This document shows, piece after piece, positions 16,916-28,042 of a stretch of DNA of 64,000 nt. This DNA is from Oscillospiraceae bacterium (lineage in GTDB: Bacteria > Bacillota > Clostridia > TANB77 > CAG-508): the NCBI GenBank assembly GCA_009778695.1, contig WRFS01000006.1, positions 1 to 64,000 of the forward strand, given 5' to 3'. A program made the position numbers and the translations under genes. How positions within the stretch are numbered: position 1 is the stretch's first letter; the number at the start of each line of letters is the position of its first letter. Below the pieces are notes generated by a model. That model saw only the letters and a list, made by a program, of their open reading frames with translations. It made no database searches and was not told the DNA's origin.

Positions 16916-18757
16916 ATGAAAAAGAAATTAAGTGTTTTAGTAATTATAATTTTAGTATTGGTATTTACAATGAATATTACATCTGTTTTATCGATGTCAA
17001 GCTTTACAATAGGTTTATCTGCATCATCTACAACAGCTGTTAAAGGACAAACAGTAGATGTAACGGTTAGTTTAAGAAATTTTGTTAGTGTGGGTAGTGG
17101 ACCTGATGGGATTAATGCGATAAAATTAACAATTGATTATGACAAAACAGTGTTTAATGCATTGCAAACAACAGATATAACATCTAATGGAAGTTGGTCG
17201 GCAGTGGCATTTGATCCGACGCAGAACCTGATGGCAACAGATAGAGCTAAGCTTATAGCTGTAGATAGTGACTTGTTAACAATTAGATTTACAGTGAAGG
17301 ATACAGCAACTTTAGGAAATACCACTATCACAGTAAAAAATGTTGATGCAGGAGACAGCGTGAACGATATTTATCCACAAAATCAATCAATTACATTAAA
17401 TGTTATACCTGCAACAAGCTTTAATGTAAATTTATCTGCAACGTCTACAGTAGTTGAAACGGGACAGACAGTTGATGCAACAGTTAGTTTAAAAGATTTT
17501 CCTGTAGGTTGCAAGGGAACTAATGTTTTAGCGTTAACGATTGATTATGATCAAGCGGTGTTTAACACATTGTCAGTAGCAGATTTAACAGCTATAGGAG
17601 GTTGGAAGCCAACAACTGGTCAAGTAACATTTAATCCAGCAAATGGTAAAGTAGCACTTGAAAATCCAGAGTTCATATCTGTGAATCAAGATTTTTTAAC
17701 AATTAGATTTACAGTAAAAAGTACAGCTACTTTAGGAAATACAACCATTACCGTAAAAAACATCGGTGGATCGGATGAAGTAAACAATATTTCTACTGCT
17801 GACCAATCAGTCAAATTAAATATTATACCTATGACAGACTGTACAATGGCTTTATCGGCAACAGCTTTAAAGGCTGGAACAGGAAAGGTTGTTAATACAA
17901 CAGTTAGTGTAAAAGATTTTCCAACAGGTTGTGTAGGAATTAATTCTGCAAAATTAACAATTAATTATGATCAAACAGTATTTAACACATTGTCAACATC
18001 AGATTTAACAACTCAAGGAGGTTGGACAGTAGTATCGTTTGATTCAGCAAACGGTTCAATAAAGTTGAGTAATACTAAGTTTGTATCTACAAATCAAGAT
18101 TTATTAACAATTAAATTTACAGTAAAAAATACAGCGACCTTAGGAAACACAACTATTACTGGGAAAGACATAATAGCAGACAATGGTACAGATTCCATTA
18201 GTTTCGCAAATCCAATAACTACTACATTAACTGTCGTTGGTCCTCCACCACTTGACGGATACATTAGAGTATGGCCGAACACAACAGTAGAAGACTTTAA
18301 AAAACTTGATGGCAAATCTGATTTTTCAGGATTTAAAACTGAACAAGGGACACCATTGGCAAATACAGATTATATTCCAGTAGGTGCAACAGCAACAGAT
18401 GGAATATATTCATATACTTTAATAGTTGTAGGGGATATTAATGCAGATGGAAAATTAACTGTAACGGACTTATCTCAAATTAAAATGTTTGAAATTAATT
18501 CGTTAAAAATATTAACCGACACTCAAAAAATGGCGGCGGATGTTAAGTGGGATGATTTATTAACAATAATAGATGTTTCACGAATAAAGATGATAATGGT
18601 AGGACTAGGAGGATTTGATATTGCTAACTGGGAGCCAGTAAGTCAACCAGGTGTAAAAAGGAGCGATAATAAATATGTAATTAGCCCCGCAAGCCCAACA
18701 ATTAGTGCGTTACAATTTGATAATACGCATCTAACACCATATACACCACAACCATAA
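16916..18757 (+). CDS. Secreted scaffoldin-like protein: three cohesins plus a dockerin-like module
   Basis: After a signal peptide (to about residue 26), three tandem type-I-like cohesin domains occupy about 30-165, 166-300 and 301-438. Each carries VDVTVSLRNF or its variants, LTIDYDKTVFN, and LLTIRFTVKDTATLGNTTIT. Near residue 500 a dockerin-like module follows: GDINADGKLTVTDLSQIK is a good calcium loop, while the second loop (DVKWDDLLTIIDVSRIK) is degenerate. The protein would anchor up to three dockerin-bearing partners outside the cell. ATG 16916 has GGAGGGG upstream; the TTG at 16904 overlaps that site. The convergent neighbour is a dockerin-bearing protease, a likely client. Confidence 0.8.
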   Translation: MKKKLSVLVIIILVLVFTMNITSVLSMSSFTIGLSASSTTAVKGQTVDVTVSLRNFVSVGSGPDGINAIKLTIDYDKTVFNALQTTDITSNGSWSAVAFDPTQNLMATDRAKLIAVDSDLLTIRFTVKDTATLGNTTITVKNVDAGDSVNDIYPQNQSITLNVIPATSFNVNLSATSTVVETGQTVDATVSLKDFPVGCKGTNVLALTIDYDQAVFNTLSVADLTAIGGWKPTTGQVTFNPANGKVALENPEFISVNQDFLTIRFTVKSTATLGNTTITVKNIGGSDEVNNISTADQSVKLNIIPMTDCTMALSATALKAGTGKVVNTTVSVKDFPTGCVGINSAKLTINYDQTVFNTLSTSDLTTQGGWTVVSFDSANGSIKLSNTKFVSTNQDLLTIKFTVKNTATLGNTTITGKDIIADNGTDSISFANPITTTLTVVGPPPLDGYIRVWPNTTVEDFKKLDGKSDFSGFKTEQGTPLANTDYIPVGATATDGIYSYTLIVVGDINADGKLTVTDLSQIKMFEINSLKILTDTQKMAADVKWDDLLTIIDVSRIKMIMVGLGGFDIANWEPVSQPGVKRSDNKYVISPASPTISALQFDNTHLTPYTPQP

Positions 18758-18797
18758 TAAAAAATATAATGTCCAAAGATAGAAATTTATAAAGGTG

Positions 18798-21700
18798 TTA
18801 TAATTTCATCAATCCTACGAACACTCCCTTCATTATTGATAAGTCTGACACTTTTACAGATGCATCAGTATTTACATCTGCTGCTTTTAAAAATGCTCCG
18901 CTCAAAGTATTAGTTGGATCTTCTACCAAATAAAGTTTTAATTTACTTAAATCAAGTGTAGTTATTTTTCCATCGCCCGTTACATCACCTGTTACTACCA
19001 ATGTATAAGTAACATCATTATAGTTTAGATTCATTCCTGTTCCTACTACATCTGTATCCATTAATTCAGTATTATTCATATTATATAATTTTATTGCATT
19101 GCTTTCTGAATCTGCTAAATTTCCTTTTAGTGCCTTGGCTGTTGTAGTTTCTGGTATTTTAAATATATAATTAATATTTCCATCTTTTGTAGTGTTATAT
19201 ATACTAAAATTCAAATTTGCTTTAGATACATTAGAATTTGAATTCATTGTTGGAGTATTCGCAACACTTGTTGTTGGAGTATTTACAACATCCGTTGTTG
19301 GGGTATTCACGACACTTGTTGTTGGGGTATTTACAACATCCGTTGTTGGAGTATTCACGACACTTGTTGTTGGGGTATTCACGACATTTTCTGTTGGAGT
19401 ATTCACGACATTTGTTGTTGGGGTATTTACAACATCTGTTGTTGAATTATTCACAACGCTTATTGTATATGTACATGTTTTAATTATAGTATCTTCTGTG
19501 TATGTTACTGTTATTGTTTGTTTTTTAGTTTCGACATTACTATTAAATCCACTAACCATTTCAGGCAATATAGGGGTTTCGACTTTTTCTCCATTTGCTT
19601 TTATTATATCTATTTTTCCAGTTGTTACATCAAGAGGTTCTCCTACGTTATATGTTTGTTTGGGAACGACCGCCATTACTATATCTGTTATTGGATTTTT
19701 CACCATAATATTAAAAGTAGAAGTTTTATTCATATATGTAACAGTTATGGTTTGATTACCTATTCGAGTTTTATTATAACCAGAGATACTTACATTTGAG
19801 TCGGTCAAAGGTATAGCTGTTTGTGTTGTTCCGCTTGCCATTGTTCTTGTTACTGTTCCTCCTGTTAAATCGATATTTTCATTATAATTATATATTGTTT
19901 TTGTAGGAGGTACTAAAGTAATATCCAGAACATAGTCGGTCACTGAGATATTATAAGAGGTAGTTTTTTCGTTGCATGTCAAAGTTACTTGTTCTTCATT
20001 ATTGCTTGCCATGGTTAATACTGTGCCATTTGCTGGGCTTACTATTATATTTTTATCTTTGAAGTTCGCATATGTTACATCTTCTGTATCTCCATTATTA
20101 TAAGTTAAAGTTGCTGTTAAGCCTGATAAATCTAATTTTTGTCCTTTTATATAATTTAATACTGATGGCTGTGTTTTTATTGTTATTCCAGTAACGACTT
20201 TTGGCACTACTGTTAAATTATCTGTATTTGCAGTTTCATCATTGCATGTTACTGTTATTGGTTTTGCATTATAGTCTGCTATAGTTAATGATGTACCATT
20301 TTCTGAATTTACTGCAATATTTTTATTGGCAAAATTTTCATATAGCACATCTTCTGTTGTGTTATCGTTGTATACTAACGTAACAACTAAGCCTGATAAA
20401 TCTAACGAATCTCCTTCTATATAGCTTAATTTTGTTGGTTGATTTTTTACTGAGATTCCTGTAACTACCTTTGGTACTACTGTTAAAGTATCTGTATTTG
20501 CTGTTTTCCCATAACATGTTAATGTCACTGCTTTTCCATTATGATTTGCTACCGTTAATGCCTTACCATTTGCTATGCTGGTTGAAAAACCTTTACTTGC
20601 GAAATCTGAATATGGGACATTCTCTGTGGTTTTGTCTGCATATGTTATAGTCACTACTAAACCTGTTAAATCTAACTTTTGTCCTTCTACATAGTTTAAT
20701 TTTGTTGGCTGTGTTTCAACTGCTATGCTCGTTACTGCTTTTTCTGTAGTAAATCCTTTTATACAAGTATCATAATCTGTCATTAAGTAATATGCATTTC
20801 CATCGTTTGAAGAATAGCTTTCTTGCGATATTGGAACACCTGCCCAATAATCGTCAGCATATGTTGCTCCCCACATACTTGCAGGATCTAGTTCTACTGA
20901 AACTGGATACCCATTAGATTGTGGAGCAGTATATTTAACCGCAATTGCAAACTGTGAACCTGTTAATTCTATGGGAGTATCAAGCTTTATTGTATTATAT
21001 CCGGCATTCAAAGTATCTGTAGTTTTTACTTTTGTGAGACTTAATGAATTTAAAGTGCCATCTTTACTGTTTACATATATTTCATAAGATGCATCATATA
21101 TACTAGCGACTGAAACCTCTGTAAGCATTTCTTTGCTATTTGTATTATTTCTTGTAAATACATCTGCTCCATAGCTTTGATTTATAGATGATCTTGGACC
21201 TAAACTGTCATATTGATATATGTTATTATAGCTTACATCTTCTGTATCGATTATTCCATACATCTCACGATATATTAACGCATCTTCATATGAAATATAG
21301 TCATAACCAGCATAATTTGGATAGGCAGCAGGGTTTGCACCCCATGAATTTTGTACAATAAAAGCCCCATCATTTTTTGGTTGATTTCCCACCTTAAAAT
21401 TACTTTTTGAATAATTGTCATCCCATCCGATAATGCTTACTGCATGGTTTGTATAAGCTGAATCGTCACTACAGTAAATAGAAATAGTTTTTCCATTAGG
21501 CGAAAGGTTAAAATCACTATAATTAGTTTGATCATAAAAAACTAATGCTACTATAGAACCATAATTCATTATGTTTTGCTTAATCATGTTCCTATATGTT
21601 GTCATATCTGTTGAAGATGTGACTTGTGGATATGCTCTATAACTGTCAATCTGCTTTTCTACTTTTTTGTTTTGTATTGAACCTAAAGGCATTTTATTTT

Positions 21701-22293
21701 CATTATTTTCAAATGGCATTGCCGTTTCTAAAATTGGTCCAACTCCGTTAGTATATAGTGCCAATCCAAATCTTGGAGAACCAGCATCTCCTACTTGCCT
21801 ATTACCTCCATTTGGATTTTTTCCATCAATAAATGATTGGGATGTGGCATAATCCAAAAATCTTGTGGAAAATATGTAATTTTGAGCCTTTGTCTTTGCT
21901 ATATTGCTTTCTAATGAAGTATTAGTTGCAAATGCCCAGCATGCACCAGTTTGATATTGATTTTTTAATGTAATATTAATACTATTCCTCAAATCGTACT
22001 GTGCGGGAAGTATTGTTTCTTCTGCTGCTACAAATGGCATACTTTTTGACGCTTTAGCACTTACTGGTTCAGCATATGTTACATCTTGTACAGGTGGTGC
22101 TATGGTATCTGCCTTTTCTTCCTCACTTAAGTTAAGCCAATCTAAATATTTTTGGCTATCTTGTTTTACTTCGATTGCTCCGAGTGTCTATATTTATTAC
22201 ATCTTCTAATGCTGTAACATGATTTGGCAATACTAGTAACATAATTATTATAAATGGAATAATTAAGTTAAATAAAATACTTTTCTTTTTCAT
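18798..22293 (-). CDS. Secreted papain-like (C1) protease with Ig-like repeats and dockerin; frameshift in propeptide
   Basis: The uninterrupted frame is 18798-22040 (1080 residues). Upstream, a signal peptide starting MKKKSILFNLIIPF at 22293 runs in another frame; deleting one base near 22180-22195 joins them. The catalytic domain has Gln and Cys in NQYQTGACWAFA, His in TNHAVSIIGWDD and Asn in IVQNSWG. Next come three Big-type Ig-like repeats (LNYVEGQKLDLTGLVVTITY and kin), two further Ig-like domains, a linker of 8-residue repeats (VVNTPTTS/D) and a C-terminal dockerin (GDVTGDGKITTLDLSKLK, then DVNTDASVKVSDLSIMK). It would dock on the convergent cohesin protein. If the shift is real, the protease loses export. 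Confidence 0.8.
19239..19455 (-). repeat. 24-bp tandem repeats encoding a Thr/Pro linker
   Basis: About nine copies of a 24-nt unit encode VVNTPTTS/D in the linker before the dockerin-bearing end of the C1 protease. Variants alternate S and D at the last position. Confidence 0.85.
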
Positions 22294-22577
22294 GTGGAAA
22301 ATCTCCTACTACATTTTTCTACTATTATAATAAGTTTTGCACAAGTTCAAAAAAATGTCAACCAGTAAAAACTTGCAAAGTCTTTATATTTCAAATTTCT
22401 AATAGTTTTATGTTTGCGGAAAATACCTTTCAAAGAGTGTATTACGGTTTCATTACAATTATAAGAAATTTTTATTACAATCATATTATGTGTGAGAACA
22501 TTATTCACACTTTTATCCACATAGCAAATGTTACAAGATGGTTACAAATAAATCCCAAAATTTAGGGAAAAACTATA
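22294..22577. other. Divergent intergenic region between the C1 protease and the str operon
   Basis: AT-rich, 284 nt. The minus strand carries the protease's GGAG site just before its ATG. I see no ORF or stable hairpin. The str promoter begins at its right edge. Confidence 0.5.
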
Positions 22578-22606
22578 TTGACAACACATGTGAAATGTGA
22601 TAAAAT
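22578..22606 (+). promoter_or_regulatory. Promoter of the str operon
   Basis: TTGACA at 22578-22583 and TAAAAT at 22601-22606 are 17 nt apart, 49 nt before the rpsL start codon. Confidence 0.8.
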
Positions 22607-22655
22607 AACAAAATTAATGTGGATTAATATTAATATGGACGAGGAGGTGAAAAAA

Positions 22656-23069
22656 GTGCCAACAATTAATCAGTTAGTAAGAAAAGGCAGAAAAACAGCA
22701 ACCAAAAAGTCTAAAGTTCCAGTGTTGCAAAAAGGCTATAATTCAAGGAATAAGAGACTTACAAACAGTAGCTCACCATTAAAAAGAGGAGTGTGTACAG
22801 TTGTAAAAACAGTAACACCTAAAAAACCAAACTCAGCTTTAAGAAAAGTAGCAAGGGTAAGACTCTCAAATGGCTTTGAAGTAACAGCTTACATTCCTGG
22901 AGTAGGTCATAATTTGCAGGAACACAGTGTTGTGTTAATAAGAGGCGGAAGGGTAAAAGACTTACCAGGTGTTAGATACCATATTGTTAGGGGTACGCTA
23001 GATACAGCCGGTGTGAAAGATAGAAACCAGGCTAGATCTAAGTATGGAGCAAAGAAACCTAAAAAATAA
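22656..23069 (+). CDS. rpsL: 30S ribosomal protein S12
   Basis: S12 controls decoding fidelity. The 137-residue chain starts [12 protein letters not shown] after a GTG initiator at 22656, with GAGGAGGTGA 5 nt upstream. The family core [22 protein letters not shown] and the loop [23 protein letters not shown] are intact. Lys at the streptomycin-critical TPKKPNS position appears wild type. It is the first gene of the str operon. A 390-nt palindrome-rich gap precedes rpsG, which is unusually long for this operon. Confidence 0.97.
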   Translation: MPTINQLVRKGRKTATKKSKVPVLQKGYNSRNKRLTNSSSPLKRGVCTVVKTVTPKKPNSALRKVARVRLSNGFEVTAYIPGVGHNLQEHSVVLIRGGRVKDLPGVRYHIVRGTLDTAGVKDRNQARSKYGAKKPKK

Positions 23070-23073
23070 AAAT

Positions 23074-23108
23074 TCCTAGCAATATATCAATTTTGCTTCG
23101 AATTTAGA
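23074..23108 (+). repeat. Half copy of the rpsG-fusA palindrome
   Basis: CCTAGCAATATA followed by CAATTTT and TTCGAATTTA matches the right half of the palindrome at 23930-24055 with few changes. It sits directly after the rpsL stop. Confidence 0.7.
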
Positions 23109-23156
23109 AAATTTGAAATTAGTGCTTAAATGGAAATAATATCGATATTTCGTACT

Positions 23157-23256
23157 TGTCATTCTGAGAGTTGCTACAAAGTTTAGCTCTCGAAGAATCT
23201 AAAAACTGAAATAGATTCTTCGTAAGATGGTCTATGAAGAAGGGCTCAGAATGACA
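23157..23256 (+). repeat. P2 palindromic repeat inside the rpsL-rpsG gap
   Basis: Begins TGTCATTCTGAG and ends CTCAGAATGACA; the inner GAAGAATCT and AGATTCTTC segments pair. The rest of the gap (23280-23440) holds imperfect ACATC-containing short repeats (TCCGACATC, TCTAACATC) and no ORF. Confidence 0.85.
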
Positions 23257-23459
23257 CTTTAGGATATTCGATCAATATATATAAGCACTTACGAACAGAA
23301 GTCCGACATCAGATATCTGACATCCGACATCTGTTAGAGTAACTAGTGTTTTAATAAAACACAAAAAATATGAGATAAAGATAGCTAGAAGTAGGATTTA
23401 GAAACAAGATTTCTAACATCCAACATCTATATCTAACATCTAGAAGGAAGTGAAGAATA

Positions 23460-23930
23460 GTGCCAAGAAAAGGATTTATAGTAAAAAGAGATGTTCTTGC
23501 CGATCCAATATACAATAGTAAAATTGTTACAAAACTAATAAATAATGTAATGTTAGACGGTAAAAGATCTATTGCACAAAAAATTGTGTATGAGGCATTT
23601 GACCAAGTTCAAAAGAAGCAAGGAATGCCAGCTTTAGAAGCTTTTGAAAAAGCATTAGAAAATGTAATGCCAGTATTAGAAGTAAAAGCAAGAAGAGTTG
23701 GTGGAGCAACATACCAAGTTCCGATGGAAATTAGACCAGAAAGAAGACAAACTCTAGGTTTAAGGTGGTTGGTTCTTTATGCTAGAAAAAGAACTGAAAA
23801 AACAATGGGTCAAAAATTAGCAGCAGAAATAATAGATTCAATAAATGGAAATGGTGGAGCATTCAAGAAAAAAGAAGAGATGCACAGAATGGCAGAGGCT
23901 AATAAGGCTTTCGCCCATTACAAGTGGTAA
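23460..23930 (+). CDS. rpsG: 30S ribosomal protein S7
   Basis: S7 nucleates assembly of the 30S head. The 156-residue sequence opens [15 protein letters not shown] and has the hallmark [26 protein letters not shown]. It ends in [16 protein letters not shown]. The start is GTG with GAAGGAAG upstream. Length is as expected. It is followed by another palindrome before fusA. Confidence 0.97.
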   Translation: MPRKGFIVKRDVLADPIYNSKIVTKLINNVMLDGKRSIAQKIVYEAFDQVQKKQGMPALEAFEKALENVMPVLEVKARRVGGATYQVPMEIRPERRQTLGLRWLVLYARKRTEKTMGQKLAAEIIDSINGNGGAFKKKEEMHRMAEANKAFAHYKW

Positions 23931-24055
23931 AATTCGAATAAAAATCGGTATCTTGCGTCGTCAAACGTCGCAAAAAATCTTTCGACATACCGAATGTATA
24001 GTCTCAAGATTTTTTGCTAGTTTTCCTAGCAATATACCAATTTTAATTCGAATTT
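23930..24055 (+). repeat. Imperfect palindrome between rpsG and fusA
   Basis: The left end AAATTCGAATAAAAATCGGT and right end ATACCAATTTTAATTCGAAT are complementary with a few mismatches. An inner pair GCAAAAAATCTT / AAGATTTTTTGC extends the hairpin. It begins on the last base of the rpsG stop codon. Confidence 0.8.
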
Positions 24056-24085
24056 AAGTAACAAAGAAAGGGATGATAAACAAAA

Positions 24086-26167
24086 ATGTCAGAGAGAAAA
24101 TTTACATTAGAAAACACAAGAAATATAGGAATTATGGCTCACATAGATGCGGGAAAAACCACAACAACAGAGAGAATTTTATTTTATACTGGTAAAACAC
24201 ATAAAATAGGAGAAGTTCATGAAGGTGCTGCAACAATGGATTGGATGGAACAAGAACAAGAAAGAGGTATAACAATCACTTCTGCAGCTACAACTTGTGA
24301 ATGGCTGGGGCACAGAATAAATATAATAGATACACCAGGACACGTTGATTTTACAGTAGAAGTAGAACGTTCATTGCGTGTGCTTGATGGGTCGGTTACA
24401 GTATTTTGTGCTAAAGGTGGAGTTCAACCACAATCAGAAACTGTTTGGAGACAAGCAAATAAGTATAATGTTCCAAGAATGGCATATGTAAATAAGATGG
24501 ATATTACTGGAGCGGATTTCTTGGGTTGTGTTAAACAGATGAGAGAAAGATTAGATGCAAATGCAATTCCAATTCAGTTGCCAATTGGTGCGGAAGATAC
24601 TTTTGTGGGAATAGTGGATTTAATTAAAATGAAAGCTTTTATTCACAAAGATGACCTAGGCAAAGAAATAGAAGTTACCGATATTCCAGCAGACATGGTA
24701 GAATTAGCAAATGAGTATAGGGCAAAACTAATTGAGGCAGTTGCAGAGCAGGATGACGAATTAATGATGAAATATCTTGAAGGTGAAGAACTTACAGAGG
24801 AAGAAATTAAAAAAGCTTTAAGAAAAGGAACAATAGCTAACAAAATAGTTCCAGCATGCTGTGGGTCTTCATACAAAAATAAAGGTGTTCAGGAATTATT
24901 AAATGCAGTAGTTGAATTTATGCCATCACCATTAGATATAGAAAATATCAAGGGTGTTGATATGAATGGCAATGAAATAGTAAGAATAACAGGCGATAAT
25001 CAACCATTTGCAGCATTAGCATTTAAAATCGCAACAGACCCATTTGTTGGAAAGTTGTGTTTCTTTAGAGTTTATTCTGGAACATTGGAATCAGGTTCGA
25101 CCGTATTAAATTCAAATAAAGATAGAAAAGAAAGAATAGGAAGAATTCTTCAAATGCATGCTAATCACAGAGAAGATATAGAAAAGGTATATTCTGGAGA
25201 TATAGCTGCAGCGGTTGGATTAAAAGAAGTTACAACAGGAGACACTTTATGCGATATGGGTAATCCAGTTATATTAGAATCAATGGAATTCCCAGAACCA
25301 GTTATAGATATAGCGATAGAGCCAAAGGATAAAGTGGCTCAAGAAAAAATGGGCATTGCATTATCGAAGCTTGCGGAAGAAGACCCAACATTTAAAGTGT
25401 ATACAAATCATGAAACAGGTCAAACTGTTATTGCAGGTATGGGAGAGTTACATCTAGAAATTATAGTAGACAGATTAAAAAGAGAATTCAAAGTTGAAGC
25501 AAATGTTGGTAAGCCACAAGTTGCTTACAAAGAGACAATTAGAAATGCAGTAAAAGTTGAAGGGAAATTCATTCGTCAATCTGGTGGTAAAGGACAATAT
25601 GGTCATGTGTGGATAGAATTAGAACCATTAGAACCAGGCTCAGGAGTTCAGTTTGAAAGTAAAATAGTAGGTGGGTCAGTTCCAAAGGAATACATTAAAC
25701 CAACTGAAGCAGGAATTAGAGAAGCAGCAGAAAGTGGTATTTTAGCTGGGTACCCAGTTATAGACTTTAAAGCTACGTTAGTAGATGGTTCGTATCACGA
25801 AGTCGACTCTTCAGAAATGGCGTTTAAAATAGCAGGTTCTATGGCATTCAAAGAAGGATGTAGAAGAGCAAAATCTGTAATATTAGAACCAATAATGAAA
25901 GTTGAAATAACAGTTCCAGAAGAATACATGGGTGACGTTATAGGAGATGTAAATTCAAGAAGAGGAAGAATGGAAGGTATGGAAGCTAGAGGAGGAGCAC
26001 AAATAATAAGAAGCTTTATTCCATTATCTGAAATGTTTGGATATGCTACAGACTTACGTTCAAAAACACAAGGTAGAGGAACATATGCAATGGAACCATC
26101 ACACTATGAAGAAGTTCCAAAATCAATATTAGAAACTATAGTTGCAAGCAGAGAGAAGAAAGACTAA
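24086..26167 (+). CDS. fusA: Elongation factor G
   Basis: EF-G is the ribosomal translocase. The 693 residues have the G1 loop [12 protein letters not shown], the switch/G2 region [15 protein letters not shown]3 DTPGHVDF and G4 NKMD. Domain III-V blocks include [18 protein letters not shown] and [13 protein letters not shown]. The full-length, intact sequence matches canonical EF-G rather than the ribosome-protection or EF-G2 types. An AGAAAGGGATGA site lies upstream. Third gene of the str operon. Confidence 0.97.
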   Translation: MSERKFTLENTRNIGIMAHIDAGKTTTTERILFYTGKTHKIGEVHEGAATMDWMEQEQERGITITSAATTCEWLGHRINIIDTPGHVDFTVEVERSLRVLDGSVTVFCAKGGVQPQSETVWRQANKYNVPRMAYVNKMDITGADFLGCVKQMRERLDANAIPIQLPIGAEDTFVGIVDLIKMKAFIHKDDLGKEIEVTDIPADMVELANEYRAKLIEAVAEQDDELMMKYLEGEELTEEEIKKALRKGTIANKIVPACCGSSYKNKGVQELLNAVVEFMPSPLDIENIKGVDMNGNEIVRITGDNQPFAALAFKIATDPFVGKLCFFRVYSGTLESGSTVLNSNKDRKERIGRILQMHANHREDIEKVYSGDIAAAVGLKEVTTGDTLCDMGNPVILESMEFPEPVIDIAIEPKDKVAQEKMGIALSKLAEEDPTFKVYTNHETGQTVIAGMGELHLEIIVDRLKREFKVEANVGKPQVAYKETIRNAVKVEGKFIRQSGGKGQYGHVWIELEPLEPGSGVQFESKIVGGSVPKEYIKPTEAGIREAAESGILAGYPVIDFKATLVDGSYHEVDSSEMAFKIAGSMAFKEGCRRAKSVILEPIMKVEITVPEEYMGDVIGDVNSRRGRMEGMEARGGAQIIRSFIPLSEMFGYATDLRSKTQGRGTYAMEPSHYEEVPKSILETIVASREKKD

Positions 26168-26194
26168 AAATTTCAAATATTAGGAGGTGTGCAC

Positions 26195-26656
26195 ATGGAA
26201 CAAGAAATTTTACAAGAAATTTTAGGTGAAGTTAAAACATTGGGTCAAAGAGTTGATACAATAGGTCAAAGAGTTGATACAATAGGTCAAAGAGTTGATA
26301 CAATAGATCAAAAATTTGATACAATAGATCAAAAATTTGATACAATAGATCAAAGATTTGATGCAATAGATCAAAGATTTGATGCAATAGATCAAAGATT
26401 TGATGCAATAGATCAAAGATTTGATACAATGGACAAGAAAATTAATACACTTGAAAAGGGACAAGAACAAACAAATCAAAACATAAACAAAATAAATCAC
26501 AATATAGAAGAAATAAAATATGATGTTAGAAACTTAGAAAAAGGTCAGAGCAATATTGAACAAAATATTGGAGAAATTAATACTAATATTCAATTTATAT
26601 GGGAAGACATTGGGTTATCTGAGAATCGTATTAATAAAATAGAGACAAAAATTTAA
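26195..26656 (+). CDS. Coiled-coil heptad-repeat protein of unknown function, between fusA and tuf
   Basis: 153 residues, almost all predicted coiled coil. From about residue 15, ten near-identical heptads run in register (QRVDTIG, QKFDTID, QRFDAID), encoded by a 21-nt tandem repeat at about 26240-26450. A second coil with longer spacing follows (TNQNINKINHNIEEIK, then SNIEQNIGEINTNI). No signal peptide or catalytic motif. ATG 26195 has TAGGAGGTG 7 nt upstream; the in-frame GTG at 26189 is too close to that site. Placement inside the str operon is unusual. Similar heptad proteins exist in phage and Clostridia, but I cannot assign a function. Confidence 0.75.
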   Translation: MEQEILQEILGEVKTLGQRVDTIGQRVDTIGQRVDTIDQKFDTIDQKFDTIDQRFDAIDQRFDAIDQRFDAIDQRFDTMDKKINTLEKGQEQTNQNINKINHNIEEIKYDVRNLEKGQSNIEQNIGEINTNIQFIWEDIGLSENRINKIETKI

Positions 26657-26671
26657 AAGTTTCAAAACTAC

Positions 26672-26700
26672 TTGCATTTTTATAAAAAATATTATAAAAT
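26672..26700 (+). promoter_or_regulatory. Probable separate promoter for tuf
   Basis: TTGCAT (26672-26677) and TAAAAT (26695-26700) are 17 nt apart. They lie in the gap after the heptad-repeat gene, leaving a leader of about 80 nt before tuf. Confidence 0.55.
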
Positions 26701-26790
26701 ATGGTTATTAAGAAGTGTAATAAATTTAAGATGTAGGTACATAAAGTATCAAAACAAAGCATCTTAATAGATAATAGGAGGATTTTTAAA

Positions 26791-27987
26791 ATGGCAAAAG
26801 CAAAATTTGAAAGAACAAAACCACATGTTAATATTGGTACAATTGGTCACGTAGACCACGGTAAAACAACATTAACAGCAGCAATTACAACGGTTTTATC
26901 AAAATTAGGAAGGGCACAAGCTATGGCATATGATGCTATAGATGGAGCACCAGAAGAAAAAGAAAGAGGAATAACAATTAATACAGCACACGTTGAGTAC
27001 GAAACAGAAAAGAGGCATTATGCTCACGTTGACTGTCCAGGGCATGCTGACTATGTAAAGAATATGATTACAGGTGCAGCACAAATGGATGGAGCTATAT
27101 TAGTAGTTTCAGCAGCTGATGGTCCAATGCCTCAAACAAGAGAGCACATACTATTGGCAAGACAAGTTGGAGTTAAATATATCGTAGTGTTTATGAACAA
27201 ATGCGATATGGTTGACGATCCAGAATTATTAGAATTAGTTGAAATGGAAATTAGAGATTTATTAACTAAATACGAATTCCCAGGAGACGAAATTCCAATT
27301 ATCAGAGGTTCAGCTTTAAAAGCATTAGAAAACCCAGATCCAGCAGGAGCAGATGCGAAATGTATATTGGATTTAATGGATGCTGTTGATAGCTATATCC
27401 CAACTCCAGAAAGACCAAAAGATCAACCATTCTTAATGTCAGTTGAAGATGTATTTACAATTACAGGTAGAGGAACAGTTGCTACAGGTAGAGTAGATAG
27501 AGGTATACTAAAAGTTAATGAAGAAGTTGAAATAGTAGGATTATCTAAAGAATCTAAAAAGACGATTGTTACAGGTATTGAAATGTTTAGAAAATTATTA
27601 GACCAAGCTGAAGCAGGAGACAACGTAGGAGTACTTTTAAGAGGTATTCAAAGAGAAGAAATCGAAAGAGGTCAAGTATTAGCTAAACCAGGTACAATCA
27701 AACCTCATACAAAGTTTAAATCAGAAGTATATGTTCTAACAAAAGAAGAAGGTGGAAGACATACACCATTCTTTAATGGATATAGACCACAATTCTATTT
27801 TAGAACAACAGACGTTACAGGTGTAATTGAATTACCAAAAGGAACAGAAATGGTTATGCCAGGAGATAATGTTTCAATGGATATTGAATTAATAACACCA
27901 ATTGCTATAGAAAAAGGATTAAGATTTGCTATTCGTGAAGGCGGAAGAACAGTAGGTTCAGGCGTTGTTACAGATATAGTTGAATAA
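26791..27987 (+). CDS. tuf: Elongation factor Tu
   Basis: EF-Tu delivers aminoacyl-tRNA to the ribosome. The 398-residue protein has G1 [12 protein letters not shown]2 [15 protein letters not shown]3 DCPGHADY, and G4 NKCD. The domain 2/3 sequence is canonical ([41 protein letters not shown]). An AATAGGAGGA site lies upstream. Last gene of the str operon, followed by a strong terminator. Confidence 0.98.
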   Translation: MAKAKFERTKPHVNIGTIGHVDHGKTTLTAAITTVLSKLGRAQAMAYDAIDGAPEEKERGITINTAHVEYETEKRHYAHVDCPGHADYVKNMITGAAQMDGAILVVSAADGPMPQTREHILLARQVGVKYIVVFMNKCDMVDDPELLELVEMEIRDLLTKYEFPGDEIPIIRGSALKALENPDPAGADAKCILDLMDAVDSYIPTPERPKDQPFLMSVEDVFTITGRGTVATGRVDRGILKVNEEVEIVGLSKESKKTIVTGIEMFRKLLDQAEAGDNVGVLLRGIQREEIERGQVLAKPGTIKPHTKFKSEVYVLTKEEGGRHTPFFNGYRPQFYFRTTDVTGVIELPKGTEMVMPGDNVSMDIELITPIAIEKGLRFAIREGGRTVGSGVVTDIVE

Positions 27988-28000
27988 GGAAATGTAGTAA

Positions 28001-28040
28001 AATCAAGGATTACAAAAAATTTGTAATCCTTGATTTTTTT
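28001..28040 (+). terminator. Terminator of tuf
   Basis: AATCAAGGATTACAAA pairs perfectly with TTTGTAATCCTTGATT and is followed by T7. Confidence 0.9.
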
Positions 28041-28042
28041 GT

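Noticed and set aside
16816..17043. 75-codon ORF starting MMLHFNLTHVRAEK
   Set aside because: It overlaps the promoter and the first codons of the cohesin gene in another frame and lacks a ribosome site.
19192..19799. Plus-strand ORFs inside the C1 protease gene
   Set aside because: Low-complexity shadows of the 24-bp linker repeat and Ig-like region; no start signals and no protein-like composition.
23274..23455. ACATC-containing short repeats before rpsG as a CRISPR array
   Set aside because: Units are about 7-10 nt, irregular and without unique spacers.
26222..26500. Minus-strand ORFs made of repeated CIKSLIY or DLLYQIF units
   Set aside because: These are the complement of the 21-nt heptad repeat of the plus-strand coiled-coil gene. 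They have no ribosome site and are not genes. The repeat is also not a CRISPR array, since there are no spacers.
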